Shown: positions 27,978 through 36,991 of the stretch, one piece after another
Layout: each line of letters begins with the position of its first letter
Numbering within the stretch: position 1 is the stretch's first letter
NCBI GenBank assembly: GCA_017642695.1
Contig: JAEPQD010000001.1
Location: forward strand, 2,303,701-2,367,700
Origin: Parvibaculum sp.
Lineage (GTDB): Bacteria > Pseudomonadota > Alphaproteobacteria > Parvibaculales > Parvibaculaceae
DNA length: 64,000 nucleotides
Direction: 5' to 3'
Translations under genes and position numbers: made by a program
Notes under the pieces: generated by a model
Told to the model about the DNA's origin: nothing
What the model saw: the letters and a program-made list of their open reading frames with translations, nothing else
The model's database searches: none

Positions 27978-28757
27978 ATGGCCGACGCGACGGAAATCAG
28001 CCTGCCGAGCTATGACCTGACCGGCAAGGTAGCGCTTGTGACAGGAGCGACCAGCGGATTGGGCCGCCGTTTCTCGCTGATTCTGGCGAAGGCGGGCGCG
28101 AAGGTCGCAATTACGGGGCGTCGCGTCGAAAGGCTCGAAGTGTTGGAGAAGGAGATAGGGGCGCTCGGCGCAACCGCCGCCGCCATCTCGCTTGACGTTA
28201 CCGACACAGCAAGCATCGCAACATGCCTCATGGAAACTGAAGCGAAGCTCGGCCCGCTCGACATCCTCATCAACAATGCCGGCATGAACGTGCAGGCCCT
28301 GCCGGCTGACGTGACCCCAGATGGCTTCGACACCATGTTCGACACCAATGTTCGCGGCGCCTTCTTCATGGCGCAGGCGGCCGGACGCTCGATGATTGCG
28401 CGTGGTGCCGGCGGGCGGATCGTGAACATCGCTTCCATCGGCGCGCATAAGGTGCTGCCCGGCCTCACCATTTACTGCATGACCAAGGCGGCAGTCGGAA
28501 TGATGACGCAATCGCTCGCGAAGGAATGGGCTCGGCATCAGATCAACGTGAACGCCATGTGCCCGGGTTTCATTGAAACCGAACTCAACTCGGACTGGTT
28601 TCAGTCCGTAGGTGGTCAGAAGCAGATCAAGACATGGCCGCGCCGCCGCCTCGGTCTCGAAGAGGATCTGGACGGAACGCTGCTGCTTCTGGCCTCGGAT
28701 CACGGCCGCTTCATCACCGGATCGCTCTTCACGGTGGACGACGGGCAGTCGCTTTGA
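27978..28757 (+). CDS. Short-chain dehydrogenase/reductase
   Basis: This classical SDR of 259 residues has TGATSGLG for cofactor binding near residue 23, NNAG near residue 97, catalytic Ser in NIASIGAH, and YCMTK for the Tyr/Lys pair near residue 164. It oxidises or reduces an alcohol/ketone with NAD(P). The substrate is unknown, though the setting fits lipid or steroid catabolism. It is likely a single-gene unit, since a new ribosome site and a TATAAT-like -10 box (28806-28811) precede the next gene. Confidence 0.9.
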   Translation: MADATEISLPSYDLTGKVALVTGATSGLGRRFSLILAKAGAKVAITGRRVERLEVLEKEIGALGATAAAISLDVTDTASIATCLMETEAKLGPLDILINNAGMNVQALPADVTPDGFDTMFDTNVRGAFFMAQAAGRSMIARGAGGRIVNIASIGAHKVLPGLTIYCMTKAAVGMMTQSLAKEWARHQINVNAMCPGFIETELNSDWFQSVGGQKQIKTWPRRRLGLEEDLDGTLLLLASDHGRFITGSLFTVDDGQSL

Positions 28758-28853
28758 GGACAACCGGCCGCAGGCGGCGCTAAGCATTTGTTAACCACAA
28801 TCACATATAATTTCCCATATGTTGCGCATTGAAGCAGCAGGAGGGAAACCGTC

Positions 28854-29141
28854 GTGGGAAAACTGGTTGGCGGCTTCATTCTTGGATTTCTCGCCTGCGT
28901 CTGGACCTACGGTCTGGACCCGACGGAGGCCGTTTTTGGCTTCAGCCACAAGCTGGCTGCGGCCCACGAGCACTTGCAGGCGGAATACCGCGTAGATGCG
29001 CGATACGGCCACAAGGGCCAGTACAGCAACTACAATCGGCGTATCGGCAGTGGAGCCACTCCTCTGGAGCGGCCGAACAGTGATCTTGCCTTGCCTGCCG
29101 CTTCTTGGCTAAGTCAGATGGGCGGGCCGCCGGTGATGTAG
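28854..29141 (+). CDS. Small membrane protein A near the symporter
   Basis: The 95-residue protein starts at GTG 28854 with a strong AGGAGG site eight bases upstream. An N-terminal hydrophobic helix (KLVGGFILGFLACVWTY) is followed by a soluble, His/Tyr/Asn-rich tail. I recognise no family. A TATAAT hexamer at 28806-28811 could be its promoter -10, but no good -35 lies at the usual distance. Its N-terminus is clearly related to the small protein at 30839-31021 (shared G-F-x-C-V-W core followed by D-P or N-P). It lies 18 bases before the microprotein and symporter genes, so an accessory role in that transporter unit is plausible. Confidence 0.65.
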   Translation: MGKLVGGFILGFLACVWTYGLDPTEAVFGFSHKLAAAHEHLQAEYRVDARYGHKGQYSNYNRRIGSGATPLERPNSDLALPAASWLSQMGGPPVM

Positions 29142-29159
29142 CGTCCCGCAAGGGGGTGC

Positions 29160-29258
29160 ATGATCGGTGGGCTGACCATTGAAAGCTGGGTGGTGCTTGC
29201 GCTGCCCGCACTTGCCATTCTTGTGTCGCTTGCGGGTTGGCTCGGGGCGAAACGATGA
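29160..29258 (+). CDS. 32-residue membrane microprotein coupled to the symporter
   Basis: I found this ORF by reading the gap. It runs from ATG 29160 to TGA 29256-29258 and encodes 32 residues that are almost one transmembrane helix (VVLALPALAILVSLAGWL), ending GAKR. An AGGGGG ribosome site precedes it. Its stop overlaps the symporter's ATG (29255) in an ATGA junction, the signature of translational coupling. Other sodium:solute symporters have small partner subunits (for example the DUF485 or DUF4212 type), but this one is much shorter and I recognise no family. A regulatory or stabilising subunit is the natural guess. Confidence 0.65.
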   Translation: MIGGLTIESWVVLALPALAILVSLAGWLGAKR

Positions 29259-30712
29259 ATGGCGTCTTCGCTGTCACGATCGCGGTCTATCTCGTTGCCA
29301 TGCTCGGTCTTGGCGCGGCTGCCTATCGCTACACCGCCAATCTCAAGGACTACATTCTGGGCGGCCGCCAGCTCGGCGGGGGTGTTGCTGCGCTCTCGGC
29401 CGGCGCGTCGGACATGAGCGGCTGGCTGATGCTCGGCCTTCCGGGCGCGGTCTATGCCTCCGGCCTCAATCAGGTCTGGATCGCCGTCGGCCTTGTCGCG
29501 GGCGCGCTGCTCAACTGGCGCTTCGTCGCCCGCCGCCTCCGTCGCTACACGGAGCGCGCCGGCGACGCGCTCACTTTGCCGGATTACTTCGAAGCCCGCT
29601 TCGCCGACCGCAGCCGCGTGCTCCGCGTCGCCAGCGCCTTCGTCATCCTGATCTTCTTCACGATCTACACCTCCGCCGGGCTCGTCTCGGGCGCGATCCT
29701 GTTCGAGCAGGTCTTCAACCTCGACTACACTACGGCGCTCATCATCGGCACGCTGAGCATCCTCTCCTACACGGTGATTGGCGGATTTCTCGGCGTCTGC
29801 TGGACCGACTCCGTGCAGGGCATCATGATGTTCCTCGCACTGCTCATTGTGCCCGCCGTTGCGATCTCGGGCATGGGCGGGTGGGGTGCAGCCATGGAAA
29901 CGACGGTTGTCGCCGGTCCCGCGGGCGTACTCGATGTTTTCCACGGTACGACGCTTCTCGGCGCCGTCTCGCTCATGGCGTGGGGCCTCGGTTATTTCGG
30001 CCAGCCGCACATCCTTGCCCGCTTCATGGCGTTGCGCGATGAGCGCGAAATGCCGAAGGCGCAGATGATCGGCATGACATGGATGGTGATCGCGCTTTAC
30101 GGCGCCCTAGCCACGGGGTTCGCCGGCATCGGCTATTTCGCGGCGGTTCCGCTCGACAACCCGGAAACGGTCTTCCTCGCGCTCTCGCAGGCGCTTTTCA
30201 ATCCCTGGCTCGCCGGCGTCCTTCTTGCTGCCGTTCTCGCCGCGATCATGAGTACGGTCTCCTCCCAGCTCCTCGTCTCCTCAAGTGCCATCGCCGAGGA
30301 TTTCTGGATGCGTCTCTTCCGTCCAGAGGCAGATGAGCGTGAGCTGCTGTTCGTCGGCCGTGCTTCGGTCTTCGTCATTTCGGTCATCGCGATCGTCCTT
30401 GCCTTCGACAGGGACAGCAGCGTTCTTTCGCTTGTCGCCTATGCCTGGGCAGGTTTCGGCGCGGCCTTCGGTCCTGTCGTCCTCCTCTCGCTCTTCTGGC
30501 GCCGCATGACGAGGAACGGTGCGCTTGCGGGCATGATCGTCGGTGCACTGACGGTGATCGTCTGGAAGCAGCTGTCGGGTGGCCTCTTCGATGTGTACGA
30601 GATCCTGCCAGGGTTCCTTTTCGCGAGCTCCGCCATCGTGGGCGTGAGCCTCTCAGGGCCCGTTCCGGAAGAGAGGATCGTGGCCTTGCACGACGCCGTG
30701 GCCGCGGATTGA
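29255..30712 (+). CDS. Sodium:solute symporter, PutP-like
   Basis: This 485-residue protein of the SSS family has about 13 membrane helices. The PutP signatures are visible: LGGRQLGGGVAALSAGASDMSGWLMLG (sodium-site region), WGLGYFGQPHILARFMA near residue 245, and the late LAAIMSTVSSQLLVSSS near residue 330. It most likely carries proline or a related amino acid with Na+. Translation probably depends on the overlapping 32-residue ORF. A start 18 bases upstream is possible but less likely given the ATGA junction. Confidence 0.85.
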   Translation: MNGVFAVTIAVYLVAMLGLGAAAYRYTANLKDYILGGRQLGGGVAALSAGASDMSGWLMLGLPGAVYASGLNQVWIAVGLVAGALLNWRFVARRLRRYTERAGDALTLPDYFEARFADRSRVLRVASAFVILIFFTIYTSAGLVSGAILFEQVFNLDYTTALIIGTLSILSYTVIGGFLGVCWTDSVQGIMMFLALLIVPAVAISGMGGWGAAMETTVVAGPAGVLDVFHGTTLLGAVSLMAWGLGYFGQPHILARFMALRDEREMPKAQMIGMTWMVIALYGALATGFAGIGYFAAVPLDNPETVFLALSQALFNPWLAGVLLAAVLAAIMSTVSSQLLVSSSAIAEDFWMRLFRPEADERELLFVGRASVFVISVIAIVLAFDRDSSVLSLVAYAWAGFGAAFGPVVLLSLFWRRMTRNGALAGMIVGALTVIVWKQLSGGLFDVYEILPGFLFASSAIVGVSLSGPVPEERIVALHDAVAAD

Positions 30713-30737
30713 ACTCTCCAATCCCTGTTTCATTATG

Positions 30738-30766
30738 ACACAAGTCATTGATTTTACTTGTGTTTT
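30738..30766 (+). terminator. Inverted repeat after the symporter gene
   Basis: Perfect eight-base arms (ACACAAGT at 30738-30745, ACTTGTGT at 30756-30763) enclose a ten-base loop, and three more T residues follow. It could be a weak intrinsic terminator for the symporter operon or an operator for the small gene that follows. The AT-rich stem makes the terminator reading uncertain. Confidence 0.45.
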
Positions 30767-30838
30767 ACCTTGTTGCCGCTCAATCTGTTCACACCGATTC
30801 GGCTGCGGATTCAGGGGTGCAGGAGGTCCCGGGCGGTC

Positions 30839-31021
30839 ATGTCCAACTTTCTGGTCGGTTTGGTGGCCGGCTTCTTTCTCTGCGTCTGGGCGCTGGATGC
30901 AAATCCCGTCACGGCGGCGATCACACTGGTTGACCGCGTCAGCCAGGTCGAGGTGAGCATCGCCGCCGAAGCACCGCCGAACACGGAAGCTGCGGAGAAC
31001 ATGACGCCGGGAGCGCCCTGA
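30839..31021 (+). CDS. Small membrane protein B (paralogue of protein A)
   Basis: The 60-residue protein starts at ATG 30839 behind an AGGAGG site. The N-terminal hydrophobic segment (NFLVGLVAGFFLCVWAL) is followed by DANPVTAAITLVDRV and a short acidic, Ala/Pro-rich tail. It aligns with the N-terminus of the protein at 28854-29141 (LVGG/LVGL, GF-CVW, L-D, P-T/V) and so appears to be a duplicated copy on the far side of the symporter. No known family is recognised. Its stop is two bases from the stop of the convergent CoA-ligase gene. Confidence 0.6.
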   Translation: MSNFLVGLVAGFFLCVWALDANPVTAAITLVDRVSQVEVSIAAEAPPNTEAAENMTPGAP

Positions 31022-31023
31022 TC

Positions 31024-32583
31024 TCAGGGCCGTGCCAGCGCGCGCCGCATCACCTTGCCGTTTGCCGTACGCGGCAGGCTTTCCACGAAGACGATTTCCC
31101 TCGGGCACTTGTAGGCGGCTAGCCGATCCGACGCCCATGCGAGCATCTCCGCCGCGTCGGGCGTGCTGCCCTCCTTCGGAACCACGAAGGCCGCCACCAC
31201 GCTGACATCGCTCCGTACACGAAGTTCCGTCACCGCCACTTCCTGAACATGCGGATGAGAAGCCAGGGTCATCTCGACTTCCTGCGGTGACACGCGATAG
31301 CCCATCGCGTTCATCAGGTCGTCGGCGCGGCCCTCGTACCACATGTATCCGTCGTCATCGAAGCGGGCGAGGTCGCCGCCGACGAACCACTCCCCGCGAT
31401 AGATCTCCGCTTCCTCCTCCGGCCGCCGCCAGTAACCGAGCATGAGCCCGGGGTCGGAGCGGTGCACGGCAAGAAGGCCGGTTTCGCCGGGCCCAAGCGG
31501 TTCTGTGCCGCCATCGGCTGGCAGGGCAGCGACGCAGCGCCCGGGCTGCGGCTTGCCGGGGCTCCCGGGCCTGATCTCCATGCCGGGCCCGGTCGAGACA
31601 TAGGTCGAGCATTCGCTCATGCCGAGCGCCTCGTAGAGTTCCTTGCCCGTCGTCTCGCGCCATTGCGAGAGCAGCGCGGGCGAGAGCGCCTCTCCAGCCG
31701 TGAGCCCATGGCGCAGCGCGGAGAGGTCGTAGCGCGTAAGGTCGCAATATTTCAGGATCTGCCGATAGAGCGTCGGCACGGCGGCAAAAAGCGTCGCGCG
31801 CGTCCGTTCCATCAGCTTCGGCCAGACCTCGACATCCTTCTCGCCATTGTAGAGCACGGTCGTCGCGCCATTTGCCCAGGGATCGGTCAGCCCGACGCCG
31901 AGCGTGTAGGTCCAGTTGAAGGCGCCCGCATGGAGCACCGTGTCGCCGCGCTCGATCCCGTACCAGCCCTTGTACATCGGCCGCCGTCCCCAGGCGCTTC
32001 GATGGGCATGGAGAACACCTTTCGGGCGTCCGCTTGTGCCGGACGTATAGACGAGAAAGGCCGGGTCGTTCGCGCCGGTATCGGCATAATCCGCGAGCGG
32101 TTCGTGGGCCTTCAGACGCGCGATCGTCTCCGTGTCGAGAATACGGACATGATCGGGCGCGACGATCTCCATTCCCGGCGCGATGGCAACGGCTGAGGAT
32201 GCGGAATCCTCCAGAAGGAAATCCGCTTCCGATGCCGTGAGCTGGGAGGACGAGGGAAGCGGCACGATCCCCGCCGCAAGCGCACCGAAGAACATCAGCG
32301 CATAGTCGGAGGTGTTCGGCATACGGATCATCAGCCGCTCGCCGGACTTGAACCCTTCCGCGAGCAATCCCGCCGCGACGCTTCTCACCGCCCGGTCGAG
32401 TTCGCCGTAGCGCCGCTGCTCGGCCGCCTCGAGCGGCGCATCCGCATCGCCAACCACGATGAGCGCCACCTTGTCCGGCGTCACGCGTGCCGCCTCAGCG
32501 AGGCAGTAGCGGGCGATGTTGAAGCGACCGGGGCAGGGCTCCCCGGTATAGTCGCGCGCGATGGAAGGAGAGGGCAGGACCAT
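31024..32583 (-). CDS. AMP-forming acyl/aryl-CoA ligase
   Basis: This ANL-superfamily enzyme of 519 residues has the P-loop YTSGTSGRPKGVLH near residue 180, the aromatic-adenylate motif YEALGMSEC-STY near residue 310, GRADDLMNAMGYRVSP near residue 420 and the catalytic Lys in PRTANGKVMRR at the C-terminus. It resembles benzoate/aryl-acetate-CoA ligases more than long-chain fatty acid ligases. The ATG at 32583 was preferred over an upstream GTG. It is divergent from the CoA-transferase gene, across a spacer carrying a repeated 15-base motif. Confidence 0.85.
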   Translation of the reverse strand: MVLPSPSIARDYTGEPCPGRFNIARYCLAEAARVTPDKVALIVVGDADAPLEAAEQRRYGELDRAVRSVAAGLLAEGFKSGERLMIRMPNTSDYALMFFGALAAGIVPLPSSSQLTASEADFLLEDSASSAVAIAPGMEIVAPDHVRILDTETIARLKAHEPLADYADTGANDPAFLVYTSGTSGRPKGVLHAHRSAWGRRPMYKGWYGIERGDTVLHAGAFNWTYTLGVGLTDPWANGATTVLYNGEKDVEVWPKLMERTRATLFAAVPTLYRQILKYCDLTRYDLSALRHGLTAGEALSPALLSQWRETTGKELYEALGMSECSTYVSTGPGMEIRPGSPGKPQPGRCVAALPADGGTEPLGPGETGLLAVHRSDPGLMLGYWRRPEEEAEIYRGEWFVGGDLARFDDDGYMWYEGRADDLMNAMGYRVSPQEVEMTLASHPHVQEVAVTELRVRSDVSVVAAFVVPKEGSTPDAAEMLAWASDRLAAYKCPREIVFVESLPRTANGKVMRRALARP

Positions 32584-32586
32584 GAT

Positions 32587-32693
32587 CCCGGTTTGTACGG
32601 GGGCTCCTCGCGCCACGCAAGCGGGACGCTGCGTCAGATCGCTGCCTCACCCGGCGGCGTTTACGCGCCGCGCGCCAGCCTGTACAAATCGGG
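32587..32693. promoter_or_regulatory. Inverted pair of 15-base motifs in a divergent promoter
   Basis: The segment 32587-32601 reads CCCGGTTTGTACGGG. The reverse complement of 32679-32693 reads CCCGATTTGTACAGG, which matches at 13 of 15 positions. The two copies face each other across about 77 bases, between the divergently transcribed CoA ligase and CoA transferase genes. Such a layout fits two operator half-sites for one regulator, but no regulator gene is adjacent. Confidence 0.4.
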
Positions 32694-32738
32694 CCAACAA
32701 ATGCAATGCCGGACACAGGCAGAACACGGGAGAGACGG

Positions 32739-33869
32739 ATGGGTAGCGGACCGCTGAGTGGCATCAAGATCGTCGAATTCGCGGGCATTGGCCCGGGCCC
32801 CTTTTGCGCCATGCTGTTGTCCGACATGGGCGCGGACATCATCCGCATCGACCGCAAGGGCGCGAAGGGCGGCTCAAAATACGACATCGGCTCACGCGGC
32901 CGCCGTTCCGTCGCGCTCGACCTGAAGAAGCCGGAGTCGGTCGAGGCCTGCCTCAAGCTCATCGAGAATGCAGACATCCTTCAGGAAGGCTTCCGTCCCG
33001 GCGTGATGGAGCGTCTCGGCCTCGGCCCCGATGTCTGCCTGAAGCGCAATCCGAAGCTCGTTTACGGCCGTATGACGGGCTGGGGCCAGACCGGCCCGCT
33101 CGCGAATGCCGCCGGCCACGACATCAACTACATCTCGCTCACCGGCGCGCTTCATGCGATCGGCCGTCCGGGCGAGAAGCCGGTTCCGCCGCTCAATCTC
33201 GTGGGCGACTTCGGCGGTGGCGCGCTCTACCTCGCCATGGGCATGCTCGCGGCCCTCGTCGAGGCGCAGCGCAGCGGCAAGGGCCAGGTGGTCGACGCTG
33301 CGATGACCGACGGCGCGACCTCGCTCATGGCCATGTTCTACGGCTTCACGGCGTCGGGCATGTGGCAGGAGCCGCATGGCACCAACATGCTCGATGGCGG
33401 CGCGCATTTCTACGACACCTACGAAACAAAGGACGGCAAGTGGATCTCTATCGGCTCCATCGAGCCGCAGTTCTACGCCATCCTCCGCGAGAAGGCGGGC
33501 CTCTCCGACGGCCTCTGGGATGCGCAGATGGACCGCGCCAAGTGGCCGGAGATGAAGAAGAAGATCGAGGACGTCTTCAAACAGAAGACGCGCGACGAAT
33601 GGTGCGAGATCATGGAAGGCACCGACATCTGCTTCGCGCCCGTTCTCTCTATCAAGGAAGCCAAGGATCACCCGCACAACAAGGCGCGTGAGACCATCGT
33701 CGAGATCGACGGCGTCGCCCAGCCGAACATCGCGCCGCGCTTCTCGCGCACGGAATCGAAGATCCAGGGGCCCGCGCCGACCATCGGCGAGCACACCGAA
33801 AGCGCGCTCAAGGACTGGGGCTTCTCCGCCGGCGATATCGACGGACTGAAGAAGGCCGAAGCGATTTGA
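32739..33869 (+). CDS. CaiB/BaiF family CoA-transferase (AMACR-like)
   Basis: This class III CoA-transferase of 376 residues begins [44 protein letters not shown] and [16 protein letters not shown] follow, the pattern of 2-methylacyl-CoA racemase (AMACR). The conserved catalytic Asp region is AAGHDINY near residue 130. It probably racemises (2R)-methylacyl-CoAs from branched lipids or sterol side chains. The ATG at 32739 has a GGGAGA site. Its TGA overlaps the TTG of the following phosphatase gene. Confidence 0.88.
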   Translation: MGSGPLSGIKIVEFAGIGPGPFCAMLLSDMGADIIRIDRKGAKGGSKYDIGSRGRRSVALDLKKPESVEACLKLIENADILQEGFRPGVMERLGLGPDVCLKRNPKLVYGRMTGWGQTGPLANAAGHDINYISLTGALHAIGRPGEKPVPPLNLVGDFGGGALYLAMGMLAALVEAQRSGKGQVVDAAMTDGATSLMAMFYGFTASGMWQEPHGTNMLDGGAHFYDTYETKDGKWISIGSIEPQFYAILREKAGLSDGLWDAQMDRAKWPEMKKKIEDVFKQKTRDEWCEIMEGTDICFAPVLSIKEAKDHPHNKARETIVEIDGVAQPNIAPRFSRTESKIQGPAPTIGEHTESALKDWGFSAGDIDGLKKAEAI

Positions 33870-34624
33870 GTGCACTTCCCGGCACGACAGGCCGGCGGCG
33901 CATCTATCTGATGCGTCACGGCCATGTCGACTATTTCGGGCCAGAGATCCAGGCGGCGAAAGGCGACACCAAGGTTGTGCCGCTGACGCCGCTCGGTCAG
34001 GAGCAGGCGAAGGCGGCCGGGCTCGCGCTTTCTCACGTCGCGCTCGACAGGGCGGTCTGCTCCGGCGTGCCCCGCACGCGGCAGACGGCGGAGTACGTTC
34101 TCGCCGCGCAGGAGGCGAAAGCACCCACGCTCGAGGAAGAACCCGATCTCATCGAAATTCACGGCGGCAGCTTCGGTCAGATTTCGAGCCGGGCCGAGCT
34201 CGCCGCAAAGATGGCCTATTATTTCGACATGGCGGGCGAGGAGGGCGCGACCATGCTCGACGGTGGCGAGGTCTTCGCCGATGCGCTCCGCCGCACCGTG
34301 GGCGCCGTGGAGCGCCTGCTCGCCGAACCCGGCTGGCACACCATGCTCATTGCGGCCCATGAAGGCGTGAACCGTCTGCTCCTTGGCTGGGCCGCCACCG
34401 GTTGTTCCCGGGAACAGGCGCTTGGCGCCGTCCGTGCCTTCGAGCAGGACCCCGCCTGCATCAACGTCATCGATTTCGACATGGTGCCTGCCGCCGATGG
34501 CAGCATTGGCACGGAAATCGAGCGTGCGCTCATCAAGTCCGTCAATGTCACGCCCTACAATTATGTGAAGCATGGCATGAACATGACGAGCCTCGAGGCG
34601 ATCTTCTCGAAGGACCCGCGCTAG
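33866..34624 (+). CDS. Histidine phosphatase family protein
   Basis: The 252-residue phosphoglycerate-mutase-like protein has the phospho-accepting His in LMRHGHVDY near residue 17. The second His is in [10 protein letters not shown] near residue 165. It starts at a TTG whose last two bases belong to the stop of the CoA-transferase (TTGA overlap), so it is translated from the same message. The substrate is unknown; its place between a racemase and a VOC enzyme suggests metabolic rather than regulatory dephosphorylation. Confidence 0.8.
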   Translation: MSALPGTTGRRRIYLMRHGHVDYFGPEIQAAKGDTKVVPLTPLGQEQAKAAGLALSHVALDRAVCSGVPRTRQTAEYVLAAQEAKAPTLEEEPDLIEIHGGSFGQISSRAELAAKMAYYFDMAGEEGATMLDGGEVFADALRRTVGAVERLLAEPGWHTMLIAAHEGVNRLLLGWAATGCSREQALGAVRAFEQDPACINVIDFDMVPAADGSIGTEIERALIKSVNVTPYNYVKHGMNMTSLEAIFSKDPR

Positions 34625-34691
34625 GCCTCTGGCGCGGAGCCGCTCGCGGGCGTAGCCTTCGGTCGGGCCGTCATCTTTCTGGGAGGAGAGG

Positions 34692-35288
34692 ATGAGCAAC
34701 GAGCTTCTGGGCACCGTCGACCATATCGGCGATGTGACGACACCCGCGCCGAAGATCACCGGTTTTCATCACATCGCCTATCGCTGCCGCGACGCCGAAG
34801 AGACACGGAAATTCTACGTGGACCTTCTCGGACTGAAGCCCGCCGCGGCGCTCGCCTTCGACCGGGATTCGCGCGGCAAGCAGAATCCTTTCATGCATCT
34901 CTTCTTCGAGATGGGCGATGGCAAGTTCGTTGCCTTCTTCGACGAGCCGAACACGGCGAACGACGATGTCTTCCGCATGAAGGACGGCATCGAGGACTAT
35001 CACTTCGCCTTCGAGGTTGCGACGCGCGAGGAGCTCGATGCCTTCATCGCCCGCCTCAAGGAAGCGAAGGTCCCCGTCTTCGGTCCCATCGACCATCACT
35101 TCTGCCACTCGATCTACTTCTTCGACCCGAACGGCCTCGCCTGTGAGATCACGGTGCGCGACGCGAAGCATGACGAGATCATGGAAGCCGAAGGGGGCAG
35201 GGCGGCGCAGGCGATCCGCGAATGGAGCGAGAAGACCCGCGCCCTCAAGAAGGCGCGGCTGAAGCTTCTCAACCAGGCGGCGGATTGA
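34692..35288 (+). CDS. VOC family dioxygenase/glyoxalase-like protein
   Basis: The 198-residue protein has a vicinal-oxygen-chelate fold: GFHHIAYRCRDAEETRKFYVDLLGL near residue 24, HFAFEV near residue 103 and SIYFFDPNGLACEIT near residue 140. These carry the His, His and Glu ligands for a metal. A strong GGGAGGAGAGG site precedes the ATG. It probably ends the operon with the CoA-transferase and histidine phosphatase. Ring-cleaving dioxygenase, glyoxalase or epimerase activity are all possible. Confidence 0.8.
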   Translation: MSNELLGTVDHIGDVTTPAPKITGFHHIAYRCRDAEETRKFYVDLLGLKPAAALAFDRDSRGKQNPFMHLFFEMGDGKFVAFFDEPNTANDDVFRMKDGIEDYHFAFEVATREELDAFIARLKEAKVPVFGPIDHHFCHSIYFFDPNGLACEITVRDAKHDEIMEAEGGRAAQAIREWSEKTRALKKARLKLLNQAAD

Positions 35289-35291
35289 GGT

Positions 35292-36953
35292 TCAACCGCC
35301 GATCATCGCCCTGAGTTCGCGCCGCAACACCTTGCCGAGCGGGTTGCGCGGCAGCGCCTCCGCGAATTCGAGCCGTTCGGGCAGTTTATAGGCGGCGATA
35401 TCGTTTTTCATGAGATGCGCGCGGATGTCGTCCAGCGCCGGCTTCGCGCCGTCGGCCGGCACGGCGACGACGCAGATGCGTTCCCCCATCACCGGATCGG
35501 GATAGCCGACGACGGCGGCCTCCTTGATTTCGGGCAGCCCGGCAAGCAGTCCATCGATCTCGCCCGGCGAGATGTTCATACCGCCGCGAATGATGATGTC
35601 CTTCGCGCGTTCGACGAAGCGGTAATAGCGGTTCTCCGGTCCGGCAATCTCGAAGACGTCGCCGGTGTGGAAGAAGCCATCATCATCGATGGCATCCGCA
35701 GGCCCGCCGCCGTCGCCGGCACGGAAGTATCCCGAGAAGAGTGTCGCACCCCTAATGAGAAGTTCGCCCGGACGTCCGGCCTCGGTGATTTCATCGCCGG
35801 TCTGAATGTCGGAGAGCTTCGTCTCGACGGCATCCGCAACCCTTGCGGGCCAGTCGAAACCCTCAACCCCGAAGCGGGGAAAGAACTGCGCGCGTTCTTC
35901 CGGATCGGGCACGTCGTCGGGGCCGGAAATAAGGCAGGTTCCCTCGTTCGATCCGAAAATGTTGACGATGGGAAGTCCGTATTGTTCCTGCCATGTCTTG
36001 ACCATCCAGGGCGAAAGCGGCGCGGAACCGGAGCCGATGCTGCGTACCGCCGAGAAGTCGAGGCTCGCCATCAACTTCTCTTCCTTGAGAAGCAGGGTGA
36101 GCACAGCAGGCGGCGCGACCGTGTAGGCGATCTTCTCGCCGGTGAGCTGTTTCAGGAAGACCGGCAGGTCGAACGGGTGGTGCTGTACCAGTGTACCGCC
36201 GGTCAGCAGCCAGGGCATGAAGCAGCCGCCGATTGCCGCCATGTTGACGAGCGGGAAAGGATTCAGCACCGCGTCTCCCGGCTGCAGCTTCGCCGCATCT
36301 GCGCAGGCGACGCCCGCAATTGCCCAGTGATTGTGGCTGCGTGGAACACCCTTTGGCCGCGCCTCCGTGCCCGAGGTCCAGCAGATCGTCGCGGCTTCGT
36401 TTGCATCCGCCTTCGGAAGGGCATTGAGCCATGCCCGGTCGGCGGCGGGCCAATCCCTCTCTTCCATGACGAAGACATGAGCAAGGCCCGGCACCTTGTC
36501 CTTCAGCGCGGCAAACATCACGCCGTGATCGTGGCCGCGGATCGTCCGCGCCGTGACGACGGCCTTGGCGCCAACGAAGGCGAGCACGTCGCCGAGTTCA
36601 TGCGCACGCCACTGCACGGGAAAGGGCGTGACGATGAGGCCGATCCGCCACGCCGCGAGATAAACCGCGACGAGATCGGCAGTGTTCGGCAGTTGCACCG
36701 CGAGAACGTCATTTTTCTTCAGTCCTGCGTCGAGGAGACCCGTCGCAATCCGGTCGGCGAAGTCGCGCAGTTCACGATAGGTGAGCCGCTTCGGTGCGCC
36801 GCCGTCGATCTCCTCCCGGTTCGGCGGATCGACGACCGCAAGTCTCTCCGGCGTCGCTTCGGCATTGGCGAGAAAGCGCTCGCTCGCTGTTTGCGTGCCC
36901 CACCATCCCGCCTTGGTATGGACGGTGATCTCTTCCATCGTTGCCAGGATCAT
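35292..36953 (-). CDS. AMP-dependent synthetase/ligase (class I acyl-CoA ligase)
   Basis: The 553-residue ANL enzyme has ICWTSGTEARPKGVPRSHNH near residue 190, FGSNEGT near residue 330, the FFHTGDV motif, and the C-terminal catalytic Lys in PRNPLGKVLRRELR. Members of this branch activate cyclohexane-carboxylate-like, medium-chain or steroid acids. It starts at ATG 36953 behind GGGAGGAG. It is followed on the opposite side, four bases away, by the convergent VOC gene, and probably co-transcribed with the nitronate monooxygenase gene 38 bases upstream. Confidence 0.85.
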   Translation of the reverse strand: MILATMEEITVHTKAGWWGTQTASERFLANAEATPERLAVVDPPNREEIDGGAPKRLTYRELRDFADRIATGLLDAGLKKNDVLAVQLPNTADLVAVYLAAWRIGLIVTPFPVQWRAHELGDVLAFVGAKAVVTARTIRGHDHGVMFAALKDKVPGLAHVFVMEERDWPAADRAWLNALPKADANEAATICWTSGTEARPKGVPRSHNHWAIAGVACADAAKLQPGDAVLNPFPLVNMAAIGGCFMPWLLTGGTLVQHHPFDLPVFLKQLTGEKIAYTVAPPAVLTLLLKEEKLMASLDFSAVRSIGSGSAPLSPWMVKTWQEQYGLPIVNIFGSNEGTCLISGPDDVPDPEERAQFFPRFGVEGFDWPARVADAVETKLSDIQTGDEITEAGRPGELLIRGATLFSGYFRAGDGGGPADAIDDDGFFHTGDVFEIAGPENRYYRFVERAKDIIIRGGMNISPGEIDGLLAGLPEIKEAAVVGYPDPVMGERICVVAVPADGAKPALDDIRAHLMKNDIAAYKLPERLEFAEALPRNPLGKVLRRELRAMIGG

Positions 36954-36991
36954 GCGCACTCCTCCCAAAGCCACCTGAGGAACTTCCGTCC

